Of a DNA stretch of 64,000 nucleotides, positions 17,279 to 26,519 are shown piece by piece. Numbering within the stretch: position 1 is the first letter of the stretch; each line of letters starts with the position of its first letter. The notes below the pieces were generated by a model. It searched no databases, had not been told where the DNA came from, and saw nothing but the letters and a program-made list of their open reading frames with translations. Made by a program: the position numbers and the translations under genes. The stretch spans positions 1 to 64,000 of the forward strand of contig CAZGAH010000006.1 in NCBI GenBank assembly GCA_964523295.1, in the 5' to 3' direction. Origin of the DNA: CAZGAH01 sp964523295 (lineage in GTDB: Bacteria > Desulfobacterota > Desulfovibrionia > Desulfovibrionales > Desulfovibrionaceae).

Positions 17279-18049
17279 ATGAACGCAGCGATTCTTCCTG
17301 TCGCCAATCAGAAAGGCGGCGTGGGCAAGACCACCACGGCGCTCTCTCTTGCGGCGGCATTTTCCCTGACCGGAAAACGCGTGCTGGTGCTGGACCTCGA
17401 TCCGCACATCAGCGCCTCGGTGCATTTGCAGTTCTACCCGGAACACCTGGTCAACACGGTCCACGACCTGTTCCTCGGCGCCGAGGAGAACTGGCCGGCA
17501 ATCTGGTCGGCCATCCGCTGTTCCCAGGGACTGCGCTTCGATTTCGTTCCCGGACACATCCGGCTTTCCGAACTGGACATGGATTTGCAACATCGCCCCG
17601 GCAAGGGAGACATCCTGGCCAATGCGCTCCGGCTCGTTCAGTCGGAATACGATTACATCATTCTGGACTGTCCGCCGAACGTCGGCGTCGTTCTGGTCAA
17701 CGCGCTGGTCGCCGCGTCGATGGTGGTGATTCCCATCCAGACCGACTTTCTGGCCCTCAATGGGCTGCGGCTGCTCTTTGACACCATGCGTACGCTCAAT
17801 CGGGTTCTGCCCCGATCCCTGGACTACCGGGTACTGGCAACCATGTATGACCGCCGGGTCGGCGCTTGCAGAAAAGTGATGGAGCTGTTACGGCGCAAAA
17901 TGGGCGAGCGGATGTTTGAAACAGTGATTCAGGTTGATACCAAATTTCGCGATGCCTGCGCCTTGGGTAAGGTCATCTACGACATCGCCCCGGAAAGCAG
18001 AGGCGCCAAAGAATATTTGTCACTCGCAAAAGAGATTGAAGCCCGATGA
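17279..18049 (+). CDS. ParA-family ATPase of the chemotaxis operon
   Basis: The 256-residue ParA/MinD-type ATPase has a deviant Walker A (QKGGVGKTT, Lys12 and Lys17), the segment VLVLDLDPH (Walker A') and YIILDCPPN (Walker B). In chemotaxis operons such proteins position the receptor and kinase cluster in the cell (ParC/PpfA type), which is the likely role here. Its stop overlaps the cheW start (ATGA). The ATG at 17279 has GGGAG upstream; 20 upstream in-frame codons lack similarity. Confidence 0.9.
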   Translation: MNAAILPVANQKGGVGKTTTALSLAAAFSLTGKRVLVLDLDPHISASVHLQFYPEHLVNTVHDLFLGAEENWPAIWSAIRCSQGLRFDFVPGHIRLSELDMDLQHRPGKGDILANALRLVQSEYDYIILDCPPNVGVVLVNALVAASMVVIPIQTDFLALNGLRLLFDTMRTLNRVLPRSLDYRVLATMYDRRVGACRKVMELLRRKMGERMFETVIQVDTKFRDACALGKVIYDIAPESRGAKEYLSLAKEIEAR

Positions 18050-19257
18050 ACAAGACTCCGGAAGCCTATTTTCATGAAAAGGAGCTGCTCCCCGAGGAAC
18101 AGACGGCAACCGGAGAGCTGACGTCCGCGGAAAAAGCTTTTCTTGAAAAATATCTAGGTCTTAAAGAAGACGATATTCTCGATCGTCTGGGAATGGAGGC
18201 GCCGGCAGAGGTCCGCTCCGTCCCCTTGACCCTGACCGATCTGCCGGAAGAACATGCTCCGCCGCAAACCTGGCCAACGGCGCCGACCGAAGCGGCCCCT
18301 GCCGAGCCCGAGCCGGAGGTTCCGGAGCCCGAATGGGTCGGGCAGGACGCCGATGCGCTGGCCGCAGAGCAAGCCGAGGCAGAGGCCTGGCTCCAGGCAC
18401 TGGAAGTCCCGGAAGCCGGGGAGGTCGAGGACGTCGGGCACGCTCCGGAAGAGCCCGCCCTGGCCGAGTCGGAGCCCCTGCCGGAACCGGAATTTCTGGC
18501 AGAGGATTTGCCCATAGCCAGCGACGAAGCCGGCGACGAAGCGATCGTCTGGACCGACATCGATGCCTTGGAAGAACTCGACGACGAACAGGTATTTCGC
18601 GCTGAAGAGTTCGACGCGAGCGGGGAACTGCCTGCCGGAGAGATTGAAGAGACCGGATTCGAAACCGCAGAACTCGCGCCGGCGGAGGAAGTGGTTCTGC
18701 CGGAGAAGCAGCTCCGGGAGGAATCGCCAGCCCCTGCCGAAACCGACCAGGCAGAGCCCGAAGCGGAGCTCTCGGCAGCTGTCGAGCCGGAAGAACTGAG
18801 CGTCGACAAGCTGGCGCTCACGGCCCCGGAGCTGCAACTGGTGAGTTTTTTTGTCGGAAATCAAGAGTTTACGTTGCCCATTCAATCGGTTAAGGAAGTC
18901 ATACGCTACGTGCAGCCGACCAGACTTCCCGGCACGTCGGAGGCTTTCGCCGGCGTCATCAACCTGCGCGGTCGGGTAACGCCGCTCTTCCGGCTGCACA
19001 AACTCCTCGATTTCGAGGACGATGCGGACGAGCAACAAGGATTTATCGTTGTCTGCCATCGCAAGGATTTGCAGATCGGGCTTATCGTCCGTAACGTGGC
19101 TACGATCTACCGTGTGCCGCAGGAGCGCATTGAGTGGAACATCGAATCGAAGGTCGGAGCCGGTGCGGACGTCGTCGCCGGCTTGATGAAAACCAGCGGG
19201 AGTCTGGTCGGCATCTTCTCTGCCGATAAACTCTTCGATCAGGTGATGAAACGCTGA
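18046..19257 (+). CDS. cheW: CheW-like coupling protein with long acidic N-terminal extension
   Basis: The 403-residue protein has a C-terminal CheW domain (about 262-400; VSFFVGNQEFTLPIQSVKEV, INLRGRVTPLFRL) that links chemoreceptors to CheA. Normal CheW is about 160 residues. Here about 260 residues precede it: a short conserved-looking head (1-50) and then a very acidic Glu/Pro/Ala-rich stretch (about 60-255) predicted to be disordered. In ParA-linked chemotaxis systems of other bacteria a disordered arm on a cluster protein contacts ParA or ParP; a similar role here is inference. It is coupled to parA by a 4-base overlap. Confidence 0.92.
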   Translation: MNKTPEAYFHEKELLPEEQTATGELTSAEKAFLEKYLGLKEDDILDRLGMEAPAEVRSVPLTLTDLPEEHAPPQTWPTAPTEAAPAEPEPEVPEPEWVGQDADALAAEQAEAEAWLQALEVPEAGEVEDVGHAPEEPALAESEPLPEPEFLAEDLPIASDEAGDEAIVWTDIDALEELDDEQVFRAEEFDASGELPAGEIEETGFETAELAPAEEVVLPEKQLREESPAPAETDQAEPEAELSAAVEPEELSVDKLALTAPELQLVSFFVGNQEFTLPIQSVKEVIRYVQPTRLPGTSEAFAGVINLRGRVTPLFRLHKLLDFEDDADEQQGFIVVCHRKDLQIGLIVRNVATIYRVPQERIEWNIESKVGAGADVVAGLMKTSGSLVGIFSADKLFDQVMKR

Positions 19258-19526
19258 CGAGCGTTAGTCACGGCCGGCAACAGGAGCAGGTACGCACCCG
19301 TTCGTCAGGCCCGGGCCTGGCTGCACACACAGGAGCAAACGACGGCGCCGTGGCTCAGACATGCGTCCGGGGAACTGAATCCGCTTTCCCGACGCTCCAG
19401 GCCCCACGGCACAGGCATTGCGGGATTTTTCAGGACGGCATAGAAGTGTTGTGTGTCCTGACGTCCGGGCGCAGAACCCAGGTCAACGTCAAGGCCCGGG
19501 TTGCTTATGAGAGAGAGGAAGAGTGG

Positions 19527-19895
19527 ATGGCAAAACATATCCTTATTGTCGATGATTCCAAAACGGTGCGCAATCTGGTCGCCTTCATCCTCAAAAAGGA
19601 AGGATTCAAAGTCACCATGGCCGAAGACGGTCTTGATGGTCTTGAGCGATTGTACTCCATGGAAAAAGTTGACCTTATCATTTCAGACGTCAATATGCCG
19701 CGTATGGATGGCTTTACCTTCATCCGCACCTTGCGCGAGCAGGAAATGTACAGAGACATTCCGGTCGTGGTGCTCTCCACCGAGGGTCAGGAGAAGGACA
19801 TCCAAACCGGTTTGAACCTTGGAGCAAACATGTACATGGTCAAGCCCGCGCAACCGGAGAAATTGTTGCGTAACGTCAAGATGCTGCTCGGGTAA
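19527..19895 (+). CDS. cheY: CheY: single-domain chemotaxis response regulator
   Basis: The 122-residue receiver domain has the acidic pair Asp9/Asp10, phospho-acceptor Asp54 (LIISDVNMPRMDG), Thr/Ser switch region (VVVLSTEG) and Lys in MVKPAQP. It is phosphorylated by the CheA encoded next and either controls the flagellar motor or acts as a phosphate sink. The ATG at 19527 follows GAGGAAG; upstream in-frame codons back to 19350 lack similarity. The 269-base space ahead of it may contain an internal promoter. Confidence 0.95.
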   Translation: MAKHILIVDDSKTVRNLVAFILKKEGFKVTMAEDGLDGLERLYSMEKVDLIISDVNMPRMDGFTFIRTLREQEMYRDIPVVVLSTEGQEKDIQTGLNLGANMYMVKPAQPEKLLRNVKMLLG

Positions 19896-19916
19896 TAGCG
19901 CGAGAGGGGTGGACCG

Positions 19917-22900
19917 ATGAGCCAGGATTTTCAAGATCCTGAAATCTTTTCCGATTTTATTGTAGAGGCCAAAGAGCATCTCGAAACCATCGAGCCTAAC
20001 CTGCTCGAACTGGAGCGCAGTCCGGACAATCTGGCACTGCTCAACGAGATATTCCGTCCGATGCACTCGCTCAAGGGTGCCTCGGGGTTTCTTGGCCTGA
20101 ATACAATCAACAGACTGGCTCATAAAGCGGAAAACATCATGGAGGAGCTCCGGAAAGGGGCCATGAAGGTGACGCCCGAAATTATGGACGTCATCCTCAC
20201 CTCCACGGACGCCTTGCGCCAGTTGGTCGACAATCTCGCTGCAACCGGGGCCGAAGGCGAGGTGGAAATCAATTCCATCGTCGCCACCATTGAGGCCTTG
20301 CTGGCCGGGCAAAAAGCGCCCCCAGCCGTGCAAAGCGCGCCCCCCCCTCCGGAAACTGCCCCTGCGCCGGAACCAGAACCAGTGCCTGAGCCCGAGCCTG
20401 AGCCTGAGCCTGAGCCCGAGCCTGCGCCCGAGCCCGAGCCTGCGCCTGAGCCTGCTCCCGTTCCTTCGGCCCCGAAACCAGCGGCCAAGGAGGTCCTGGT
20501 CGAGCTGGCGCCTTACGCCCTGACTACGTTCGGGGAAGGTCACCTCAACGATTTCATGGAAGAGGCGACCGAAATTATCGAAAACATGAACTCTTCGTTG
20601 CTGGAGCTGGAAAAGGACCCCTTCGCCGGCGGAGAACTGGTCAACAATATTTTTCGCTTCTTTCACAACCTCAAGGGCAACAGCGGCATTATCGGCTTCA
20701 AAGAACTCAACATGCTCACCCACGAGGCCGAGACACTGCTCAACCGCGTGCGCAAGGGCGAAATGCAGGCCTCCCATGCGCTCATCGATCTGTTGCTCTC
20801 GGTCGTGGATCTCATTGAAAATCTGGTGCAACGGGTCGATCCCAATTCCGGGCTGGTGACTCCGGTGGATTGCAGCGCCCTGTTGACCCGGCTCGAACGG
20901 GCGGTGAGCGAGGGTATAGCCGACGCACCGGAGCCGGCCCCACCCCCTGAGCCCGAGACCACGCCCGTCCCGGAGGAACCGTCGGCGGCGACCGTAGCCC
21001 CGCCCGCCGAGGCCGCTTCCCCCGGAAAAGAGTCCCTCGATCCCGAGGACATCGATATTTTCGAATCCACTGTCGCCCAACAGCAGGAAACCATTCAGCT
21101 GGCATTGAAAGGCCTGGCCCAATCCAGCGACCAGAAAGACCTTATCGACGCGCTGTACCGTTCGCTGGTCACGTTGCAGAACTCCTCCGGCTACATGGGA
21201 TTCGAGGAAGCGAAGCAGTATGCCGAGAGAACGGCGAAACTCGTTGATCAGGCCCGTAAATCCGGCATCGATTTCGATCCCATGCTCGACATTCTGCGCC
21301 AGGAGTGCGCCATTCTCGGCGACATGATCGGCAATGCCGTCACTGCCTTCAAGTCCGGCCCCGGAGCGAAGAAAGGTGCCCCGCCGGCAGAGCCCACGCC
21401 CGCGGCACCGAAGGCGGCTCCCTCTCCACCCTCTACGCCCGCTCCCCCGGCGCCGGCGCCCGCAGCGCCGAAACCAGCGGCTCCGGCAGCACCGGCAGCG
21501 CCAGCAGCGCCAGCAGCACCGGCAGCGCCGAAGCCCCCTGCACCGGCGGCGCCGAAACCGGCAGCACCGGCAACGCCAAAACCCGCTGCACCGGTCGCGC
21601 CAAAGCCCGCTGCACCGGCGGCACCAAAGCCCGCGCCTCGCCCGGCGGCGCCGCGCAGCGATGACGATGACGCAGGGGCGAAGCCCAGGCCCGGCGCTGC
21701 GCCTTCCGTGGCCACGACGGCGGCTGCGCAGCAGAAGCCGAAAGTCTCGTCAACGATACGCGTTGATCACGAAAAGCTCGATCATCTCATGAACCTTATC
21801 GGCGAGCTTATCATCAACCGCAACCGCTTTGCCATGCTGGCCAGAACGCTGGACGAAGGGGGCGACGTAGCCACAGTAGCCCAGCACCTGACCGAGACGA
21901 CCTACGCCATGGCGCGTATATCCGACGACCTGCAAGACACCATCATGAAGGTGCGCATGGTCCCGGTTCAGACGGTCTTCTCCCGCTTCCCGCGACTGGT
22001 GCGCGACCTGAGCCGCAAGGTGAACAAGCAGGTCGAGCTGATTACCGAGGGCGAGGAAACCGAACTCGATAAAAGCGTTGTTGAGGTCATCGGCGATCCG
22101 CTGGTACACCTGATCCGCAACTCCGTCGATCACGGCATCGAATCCGAAGACGACCGCCTCCGGGCCGGAAAGCAGCCCGGCGGCAGGGTCTGGCTGCGGG
22201 CATACCATCGCGGCAACTCGGTGGCCATTGAGATCGAAGACGACGGCAAGGGGATTGATCCGGAAAAAATGCGTGAAGTCGGTGTCAAAAAGGGCATCGT
22301 CACCACCGAGGAGGCCCGCAACCTCGACGACCGCGAGGCCATCGAACTCATTTTCGCCCCAGGCTTTTCCGCGGCCGACAAGGTCACCGACATCTCCGGC
22401 CGCGGTGTCGGCATGGATGTCGTGCGAACCAACATCAAAAACCTCAAAGGCAGCGTCAGCATCGCCTCCGAAATCGGCAAAGGCACCAGGTTCACGCTGA
22501 CCCTGCCCCTGACCCTGGCCATTATCGACGCGCTGATGGTCCGGCTCGCCGACCAGACCTTTGCCATTCCGCTGGATGCGGTCTCGGAAACCACCAAGAT
22601 CGAAGCATCCCGGCTTACGGACATCAACAACCGCAAGGCGGTCACCTTGCGTGGCGAGGTACTGGGCATCATCGACCTGCGCGAGCTGTTGGGTATGCCG
22701 CCGCCAGAGACAGAATCGGATTTTCTCTCCGTGCTGGTCATTCACGACAACAACCGCCGGCTGGGCATTGTCGTGGACCGGCTCCTGGAACGACAGGAGG
22801 TCGTCATCAAGTCGCTCGGTAAATACCTGGGCGATCTGAAAGGCCTTTCCGGCGCTACGATCATGGGCGACGGCAGCGTGGTCCTGATCCTGGATCCTCA

Positions 22901-22937
22901 TGAGATTTATCTCATGGCGACCTCGAAGGCTCTCTAG
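19917..22937 (+). CDS. cheA: CheA: chemotaxis histidine kinase with two active and one degenerate HPt domain
   Basis: The 1006-residue kinase has HPt1 (about 8-110, His50 in MHSLKGASGF), a Pro-Glu repeat linker (about 140-190), HPt2 (about 205-320, His250 in FHNLKGNSGI), then a third HPt-like helical bundle (about 375-470) in which the aligned histidine is Val418 (LVTLQNSSGY). A very long Ala/Pro/Lys-rich linker (about 490-600) precedes the dimerization domain (from about 611), the ATPase domain (N-box NSVDHGIES, DDGKGID, GRGVGMDVV) and the CheW-like regulatory domain (about 865-1000). Typical CheA has 650-700 residues and one HPt. The linkers are coded by repetitive GC-rich DNA. Confidence 0.95.
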   Translation: MSQDFQDPEIFSDFIVEAKEHLETIEPNLLELERSPDNLALLNEIFRPMHSLKGASGFLGLNTINRLAHKAENIMEELRKGAMKVTPEIMDVILTSTDALRQLVDNLAATGAEGEVEINSIVATIEALLAGQKAPPAVQSAPPPPETAPAPEPEPVPEPEPEPEPEPEPAPEPEPAPEPAPVPSAPKPAAKEVLVELAPYALTTFGEGHLNDFMEEATEIIENMNSSLLELEKDPFAGGELVNNIFRFFHNLKGNSGIIGFKELNMLTHEAETLLNRVRKGEMQASHALIDLLLSVVDLIENLVQRVDPNSGLVTPVDCSALLTRLERAVSEGIADAPEPAPPPEPETTPVPEEPSAATVAPPAEAASPGKESLDPEDIDIFESTVAQQQETIQLALKGLAQSSDQKDLIDALYRSLVTLQNSSGYMGFEEAKQYAERTAKLVDQARKSGIDFDPMLDILRQECAILGDMIGNAVTAFKSGPGAKKGAPPAEPTPAAPKAAPSPPSTPAPPAPAPAAPKPAAPAAPAAPAAPAAPAAPKPPAPAAPKPAAPATPKPAAPVAPKPAAPAAPKPAPRPAAPRSDDDDAGAKPRPGAAPSVATTAAAQQKPKVSSTIRVDHEKLDHLMNLIGELIINRNRFAMLARTLDEGGDVATVAQHLTETTYAMARISDDLQDTIMKVRMVPVQTVFSRFPRLVRDLSRKVNKQVELITEGEETELDKSVVEVIGDPLVHLIRNSVDHGIESEDDRLRAGKQPGGRVWLRAYHRGNSVAIEIEDDGKGIDPEKMREVGVKKGIVTTEEARNLDDREAIELIFAPGFSAADKVTDISGRGVGMDVVRTNIKNLKGSVSIASEIGKGTRFTLTLPLTLAIIDALMVRLADQTFAIPLDAVSETTKIEASRLTDINNRKAVTLRGEVLGIIDLRELLGMPPPETESDFLSVLVIHDNNRRLGIVVDRLLERQEVVIKSLGKYLGDLKGLSGATIMGDGSVVLILDPHEIYLMATSKAL

Positions 22938-23067
22938 ACCTGAAAAGGGATGGAAGCGACGATCCGAGCGGTTTGAATCTGCCTCGAACTTCGGCCCTGG
23001 TTCAAGGCAGCGTGTCAGGGAGAAGGAATGGCGTATTTTACTTACTGTACAACGTCAGGAGCGTATT

Positions 23068-23676
23068 ATGAAAAAAAATCTGTTGCTGGTTGCCTTCATC
23101 GGTCTGTTCTGTTGGTCCTGCGTGACGCCCGGTGGCGTCATCTCCACGGTCGGTTCGGCCCCGTCCGGCTCCGCTCCGGCTCAACAGTCGGCTGCGCCGG
23201 AATCCAAGGCCTTCAAGACCCCCATGACGTTCAAGAACCTTGCCCGCAATTTTCAGTACACCATCCCGGCTGGCTGGTACAAAGTCGATGGAGAGCCCGA
23301 TTCGGAGTCCGTCAGCTTTATGAAAGAAGGGGGAACCCTGGGCTTCATTATCCATATAACCCAGATGGTGCCCAGTTTTCCGCGCAAGGACGCCGTCAAG
23401 GCCGGTTTGAAGCAGGATACCGAGCGGATGTCCATCAATCAGGTGCTCGAGGCGCGCCGTCGTGACGATGGCGATGCCAAGAAGAAGTGCGGTGTCATCG
23501 GCTGGGAACAGGTGGAAGCCCCGCAGAAGAACAGCTTTCAGCGCATCATCTGGCAGTGCTACGATGGCGAAAATTATTACATGAACTTTATGGCCCACAG
23601 CACGAACGAGGACTTTGCCGCGGCCAAGCCTACCTTGCGCCAGATCATGGACTCGATCAAGTTCTGCGTGAACTGA
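23068..23676 (+). CDS. Putative lipoprotein of unknown function
   Basis: The 202-residue protein has a signal sequence (KKNLLLVAFIGLFCWSC) with a cysteine that could be lipidated, although the lipobox is not perfect. A Ser/Ala/Pro-rich linker (about 20-45) follows, then a globular domain (FQYTIPAGWYKVDGEPDSESVSF through QIMDSIKF) resembling the family of surface or periplasmic proteins that start with a YxIPxGW motif. The start ATG at 23068 has CAGGAGCG upstream. It lies 130 bases after cheA and before a terminator, so it may be the last gene of the chemotaxis transcript. Confidence 0.75.
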   Translation: MKKNLLLVAFIGLFCWSCVTPGGVISTVGSAPSGSAPAQQSAAPESKAFKTPMTFKNLARNFQYTIPAGWYKVDGEPDSESVSFMKEGGTLGFIIHITQMVPSFPRKDAVKAGLKQDTERMSINQVLEARRRDDGDAKKKCGVIGWEQVEAPQKNSFQRIIWQCYDGENYYMNFMAHSTNEDFAAAKPTLRQIMDSIKFCVN

Positions 23677-23713
23677 TCCGTCGTTGCCTGCCCCTGCGGC
23701 AGGCAAGACTGAG

Positions 23714-23754
23714 AGCGGCCTCCTGCGCACTGACGCCCGGAGGTCGCTTTTTTT
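23714..23754 (+). terminator. Rho-independent terminator of the chemotaxis/lipoprotein transcript
   Basis: AGCGGCCTCC (23714-23723) pairs with GGAGGTCGCT (23739-23748) through one G-U pair, followed by seven T residues. Confidence 0.8.
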
Positions 23755-23792
23755 GTCTGAAGTTGAATGACGAAAGAAACGGCTGGAGATGA

Positions 23793-24239
23793 CTATTCGC
23801 CCTGCATGCAGGGCAGCGAGCGGGCCGGCAGTTGCAGCGAGGGGTCAGCTTGCAGATCGGCGAGCGTATAGGCCTTCAGGGCCGTATAAAACCCATCCAG
23901 GGCCGTGAGCCATATCTTCCGGGCAGGGCAGGTGGCGGAGATTTCGCAGACTTCGGGATTGGTGATGCACTCGATGACCACAGACCCTTCCATGGTACGG
24001 ACGACATCCGCCAAATTGATGGACGCGGGTTCGCGTGTCAGCGTGTGACCGCCATGGGGGCCGGGCTTGCTGTTGGTGAAGCCGGCGGCTTTGAGCCTTC
24101 GGATGAGTTTTTCGATGTATTTGATAGAAATGCCCAGTCTGGCGGCAATATCCATTACCCGCACCGGCCCGTCGAACTGATAGGCGGCGATGTCAAGCAG
24201 GATTCTGAGACCGTACCGGGTTCTGCTCGAAAGCTTCAT
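23793..24239 (-). CDS. Rrf2-family transcription regulator, probable Fe-S sensor
   Basis: The 148-residue protein has the Rrf2 winged helix at the N-terminus (MKLSSRTRYGLRILLDIA, VMDIAARLGISIKYIEKLIRRLKAAGF, GPHGGHTL). Three cysteines in ECITNPEVCEISATC match the spacing class of [2Fe-2S] ligands in IscR-type members. Its immediate neighbours do not reveal a target. The gene is convergent with the lipoprotein gene and divergent from nothing close. Confidence 0.9.
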   Translation of the reverse strand: MKLSSRTRYGLRILLDIAAYQFDGPVRVMDIAARLGISIKYIEKLIRRLKAAGFTNSKPGPHGGHTLTREPASINLADVVRTMEGSVVIECITNPEVCEISATCPARKIWLTALDGFYTALKAYTLADLQADPSLQLPARSLPCMQGE

Positions 24240-24310
24240 GGCGTTTTCCTTGGCTCCGTCGCCGCACGATCAGCCCCCTTGGTAACGTTGCAACGGCAAT
24301 GAAGGTTAAC

Positions 24311-24354
24311 ATTATCTCATAATTCAGTTACCCGTTTTATCCTCTTCGTGTCAA
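24311..24354 (-). promoter_or_regulatory. Candidate rrf2 promoter and operator
   Basis: Read on the reverse strand there is a perfect TTGACA (24354-24349) and, further down, GATAAT (24316-24311), which lies inside the palindrome ATTAT-CTC-ATAAT (24311-24323). The two do not have normal spacing to each other, so the exact promoter is unclear. A palindrome about 70 bases before an Rrf2 gene is a reasonable autoregulatory site. Confidence 0.4.
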
Positions 24355-24538
24355 GAAGGAATGCGGAGAAAAACGAAAAAAAATTAAAACGCTCTTCCTA
24401 TAAACTGGCCGAATGGCTCGGAAGCGATTTTTTACAGAATATCAACGGGTTGAGATGGCTGTGAGATATTTCCTCTCTCTGCTCCGATGCCGCGAAAGCG
24501 GTTTCAAGACAGCCGTTTCGGCACCTCGTCTGTGGCGC

Positions 24539-26262
24539 TCAGAAGGTTCCCAGTCGCACGAATTCCTCAAAGCTCGTCACTCCGTTCACCGTCTTTGCCG
24601 CGGCGTCCATGGTCAGCGTGCGCAGGAACCGTTGCTCCAGGGCCTTCTTTTTGATTTCTCCGGCATCGTTGCCCTTAAGAATCATGTCCCGGACCAGGGC
24701 GTTGACAGGGAGCACCTCGTAAATGCCGACCCGGCCGCGGTATCCTGTCTGGCCGCAGGAAGGACACCCTTTGCCCCGGGCCAGGCGGATATCGCCGGAG
24801 GGCGAGCCGAGCAGCTTGAGCATTTCCGGCGTCGGCGCATAGAGTTCGCGGCACTCCGGGCAGACTCGGCGCAGCAGGCGCTGCGCGATGACAACGAGCA
24901 GGGTTGAGGCGATCAGATACGGCTCCACGCCCATTTCCGCCAGCCGGGTCACCGCGCCCGCGGCGTCGTTGGTGTGTAGCGTGGACAACATGCGGTGACC
25001 GGTCAGGGCGCACTTGACGGCGATGTCCGCGGTCTCTCCGTCCCGAATCTCGCCGACCATGATGATATCCGGATCCTGCCGCAAAATGGCCCTGAGCCCG
25101 CTCGCAAAGGTCATGCCGGCCTTGGGATTGAGCTGAATCTGGGCCACCCCGTCGATGCGCATCTCCACCGGATCCTCCAGGGTGACGATATTGACCTCCG
25201 GAGTGTTCAGGCGCTGCAGCAGCGTATGCAACAGGGTGGTCTTGCCGCTGCCGGTCGGCCCGGTCGCCAGAATCATGCCGTAGGACTTGCCCAGGGCAGC
25301 CTCGATGACCTTGCGGCCATACTCGTCGAGTCCAAGTTCATCCAGGCGCAACTGGCGGTTGTGCTGTTGCAGCAACCGGAGCACAACTTTTTCTCCATAG
25401 ATGGTCGGAATCGTGGACGCGCGCAGGCTCATCTCCCGGGCGCCATAGCGCACGGTGAAGCGCCCGTCCTGGGGGATGCGGGCCTGGGAAATGTCCATGC
25501 CGGCAAGAATTTTTAAACGGGATACCAGGGCCAGATGAAATTGCTTTTGCGGCGCCGGTGCCCGTTGCAAGACCCCATCCACGCGGTATCGCAGCTGGAT
25601 ATCGTGCTGATGCGGGCAGAGGTGGATGTCGCTGGCGCCGCGTTGAACAGCCGCGGCAAGGATGCTGTCGACCATNNNNNNNNNNCCTCGGCCAGGCTTT
25701 GCAGCGTGTGTACACTGACCACCTCGGGCTGGGCCTGGGTGGCGTCGATCTGCTCGCCTCCCATATCTTCGTCGAGATTGAAGGTCCCGCTCCCGGAATC
25801 GAGGGGTTTGCCGTAGACCAGGATGGCCAGGCCGTCGAGTTCGCGCTCCCGGCACAGCAGCGGCTCCACGTCCAGGCGGGAGGCCTCGGTCACGGCGTCC
25901 AGGGCGTCGAGATCGGTATGATCGAGAATGGCCACATAGAGCAGCGAGCCGCTCCGTTGCAAGGGAACGACCGTATGCTCCGAGGCCAGCTCATACGGGA
26001 CGACGGACTTGAGCGCGGGGTCGGCCTGATGGCGGCGCGGGTCGTAGACCTCGATGCCCAGCTGCTGGCTGAGCGTAGCGATCAACTGCTCTTCGCTCAC
26101 TATCCCGGCGCCGAGCAGGTACTGGCCGAGCCTGGTCCGTTGCGCTACCGCCTCCGCCAGAGCCTTGGTCACGGTCGCCTCGTCCAGCACGCCGGCATTG
26201 ACGAGCATCTCGCCGAGCCGCTTTCTGCGCCAGAGCGCCCTGGCTGCCTTGCGTTCGGGCAT
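24539..26262 (-). CDS. GspE/PilB-type secretion ATPase, interrupted by an assembly gap
   Basis: This is a hexameric ATPase of the type II secretion/type IV pilus class. The N-terminal domain (about 10-150) is the MshEN/GspE-N type (RLGQYLLGAGIVSEEQLIATLSQQLGIEV). The catalytic part shows SDIHLCPHQHDIQLRYRVDG, Walker A GPTGSGKTT, Asp box TLEDPVE, Walker B IIMVGEIRDGETA, His box TGHRMLSTLHTNDA and a tetracysteine zinc site (CPEC, CPSC). Ten Ns at 25676-25685 separate SVHTLQSLAE from MVDSILAAAVQRG, which are out of frame across the placeholder; only a handful of residues should be missing. No secretin, pilin or GspF gene is nearby, so it may serve a distant system. Confidence 0.92.
25676..25685. 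other. Assembly gap (10 N) inside the GspE-type gene
   Basis: The flanking sequences encode consecutive parts of the same ATPase in different frames, so the true gap length differs from ten. Confidence 0.99.
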
Positions 26263-26519
26263 GTCCTTGTCCCCCTTTGCCGGTCATGAAATCTGAGTCA
26301 CGCGATTATACTCAGGGAATATGCCAATCCGCTGCCCGAGTCCAGACCAGGTTCTGGCCAAAAGCGCTCTTGCGTCGGTTTGTGCCGACTCGTTCGAGGG
26401 GAGGGACGAGATGGTCTTTTTTCCGGCTCACACGCTATGAAAGAAGAGAATTTCGAACCACCATGCTGGTGAACGTAACCGCCCGCACACCTGCACTGCC
26501 TCGGGAGTCCCAAAAAAAG

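Noticed and set aside
20370..21660. Dense short repeats that look like a repeat array or CRISPR
   Set aside because: They code for Pro-Glu and Ala-Pro-Lys linkers in frame within cheA, with no spacer structure.
24413..24907. Forward reading frame of 164 codons overlapping the GspE-type gene end
   Set aside because: Most of it is antisense to conserved ATPase sequence, and it has no family similarity.
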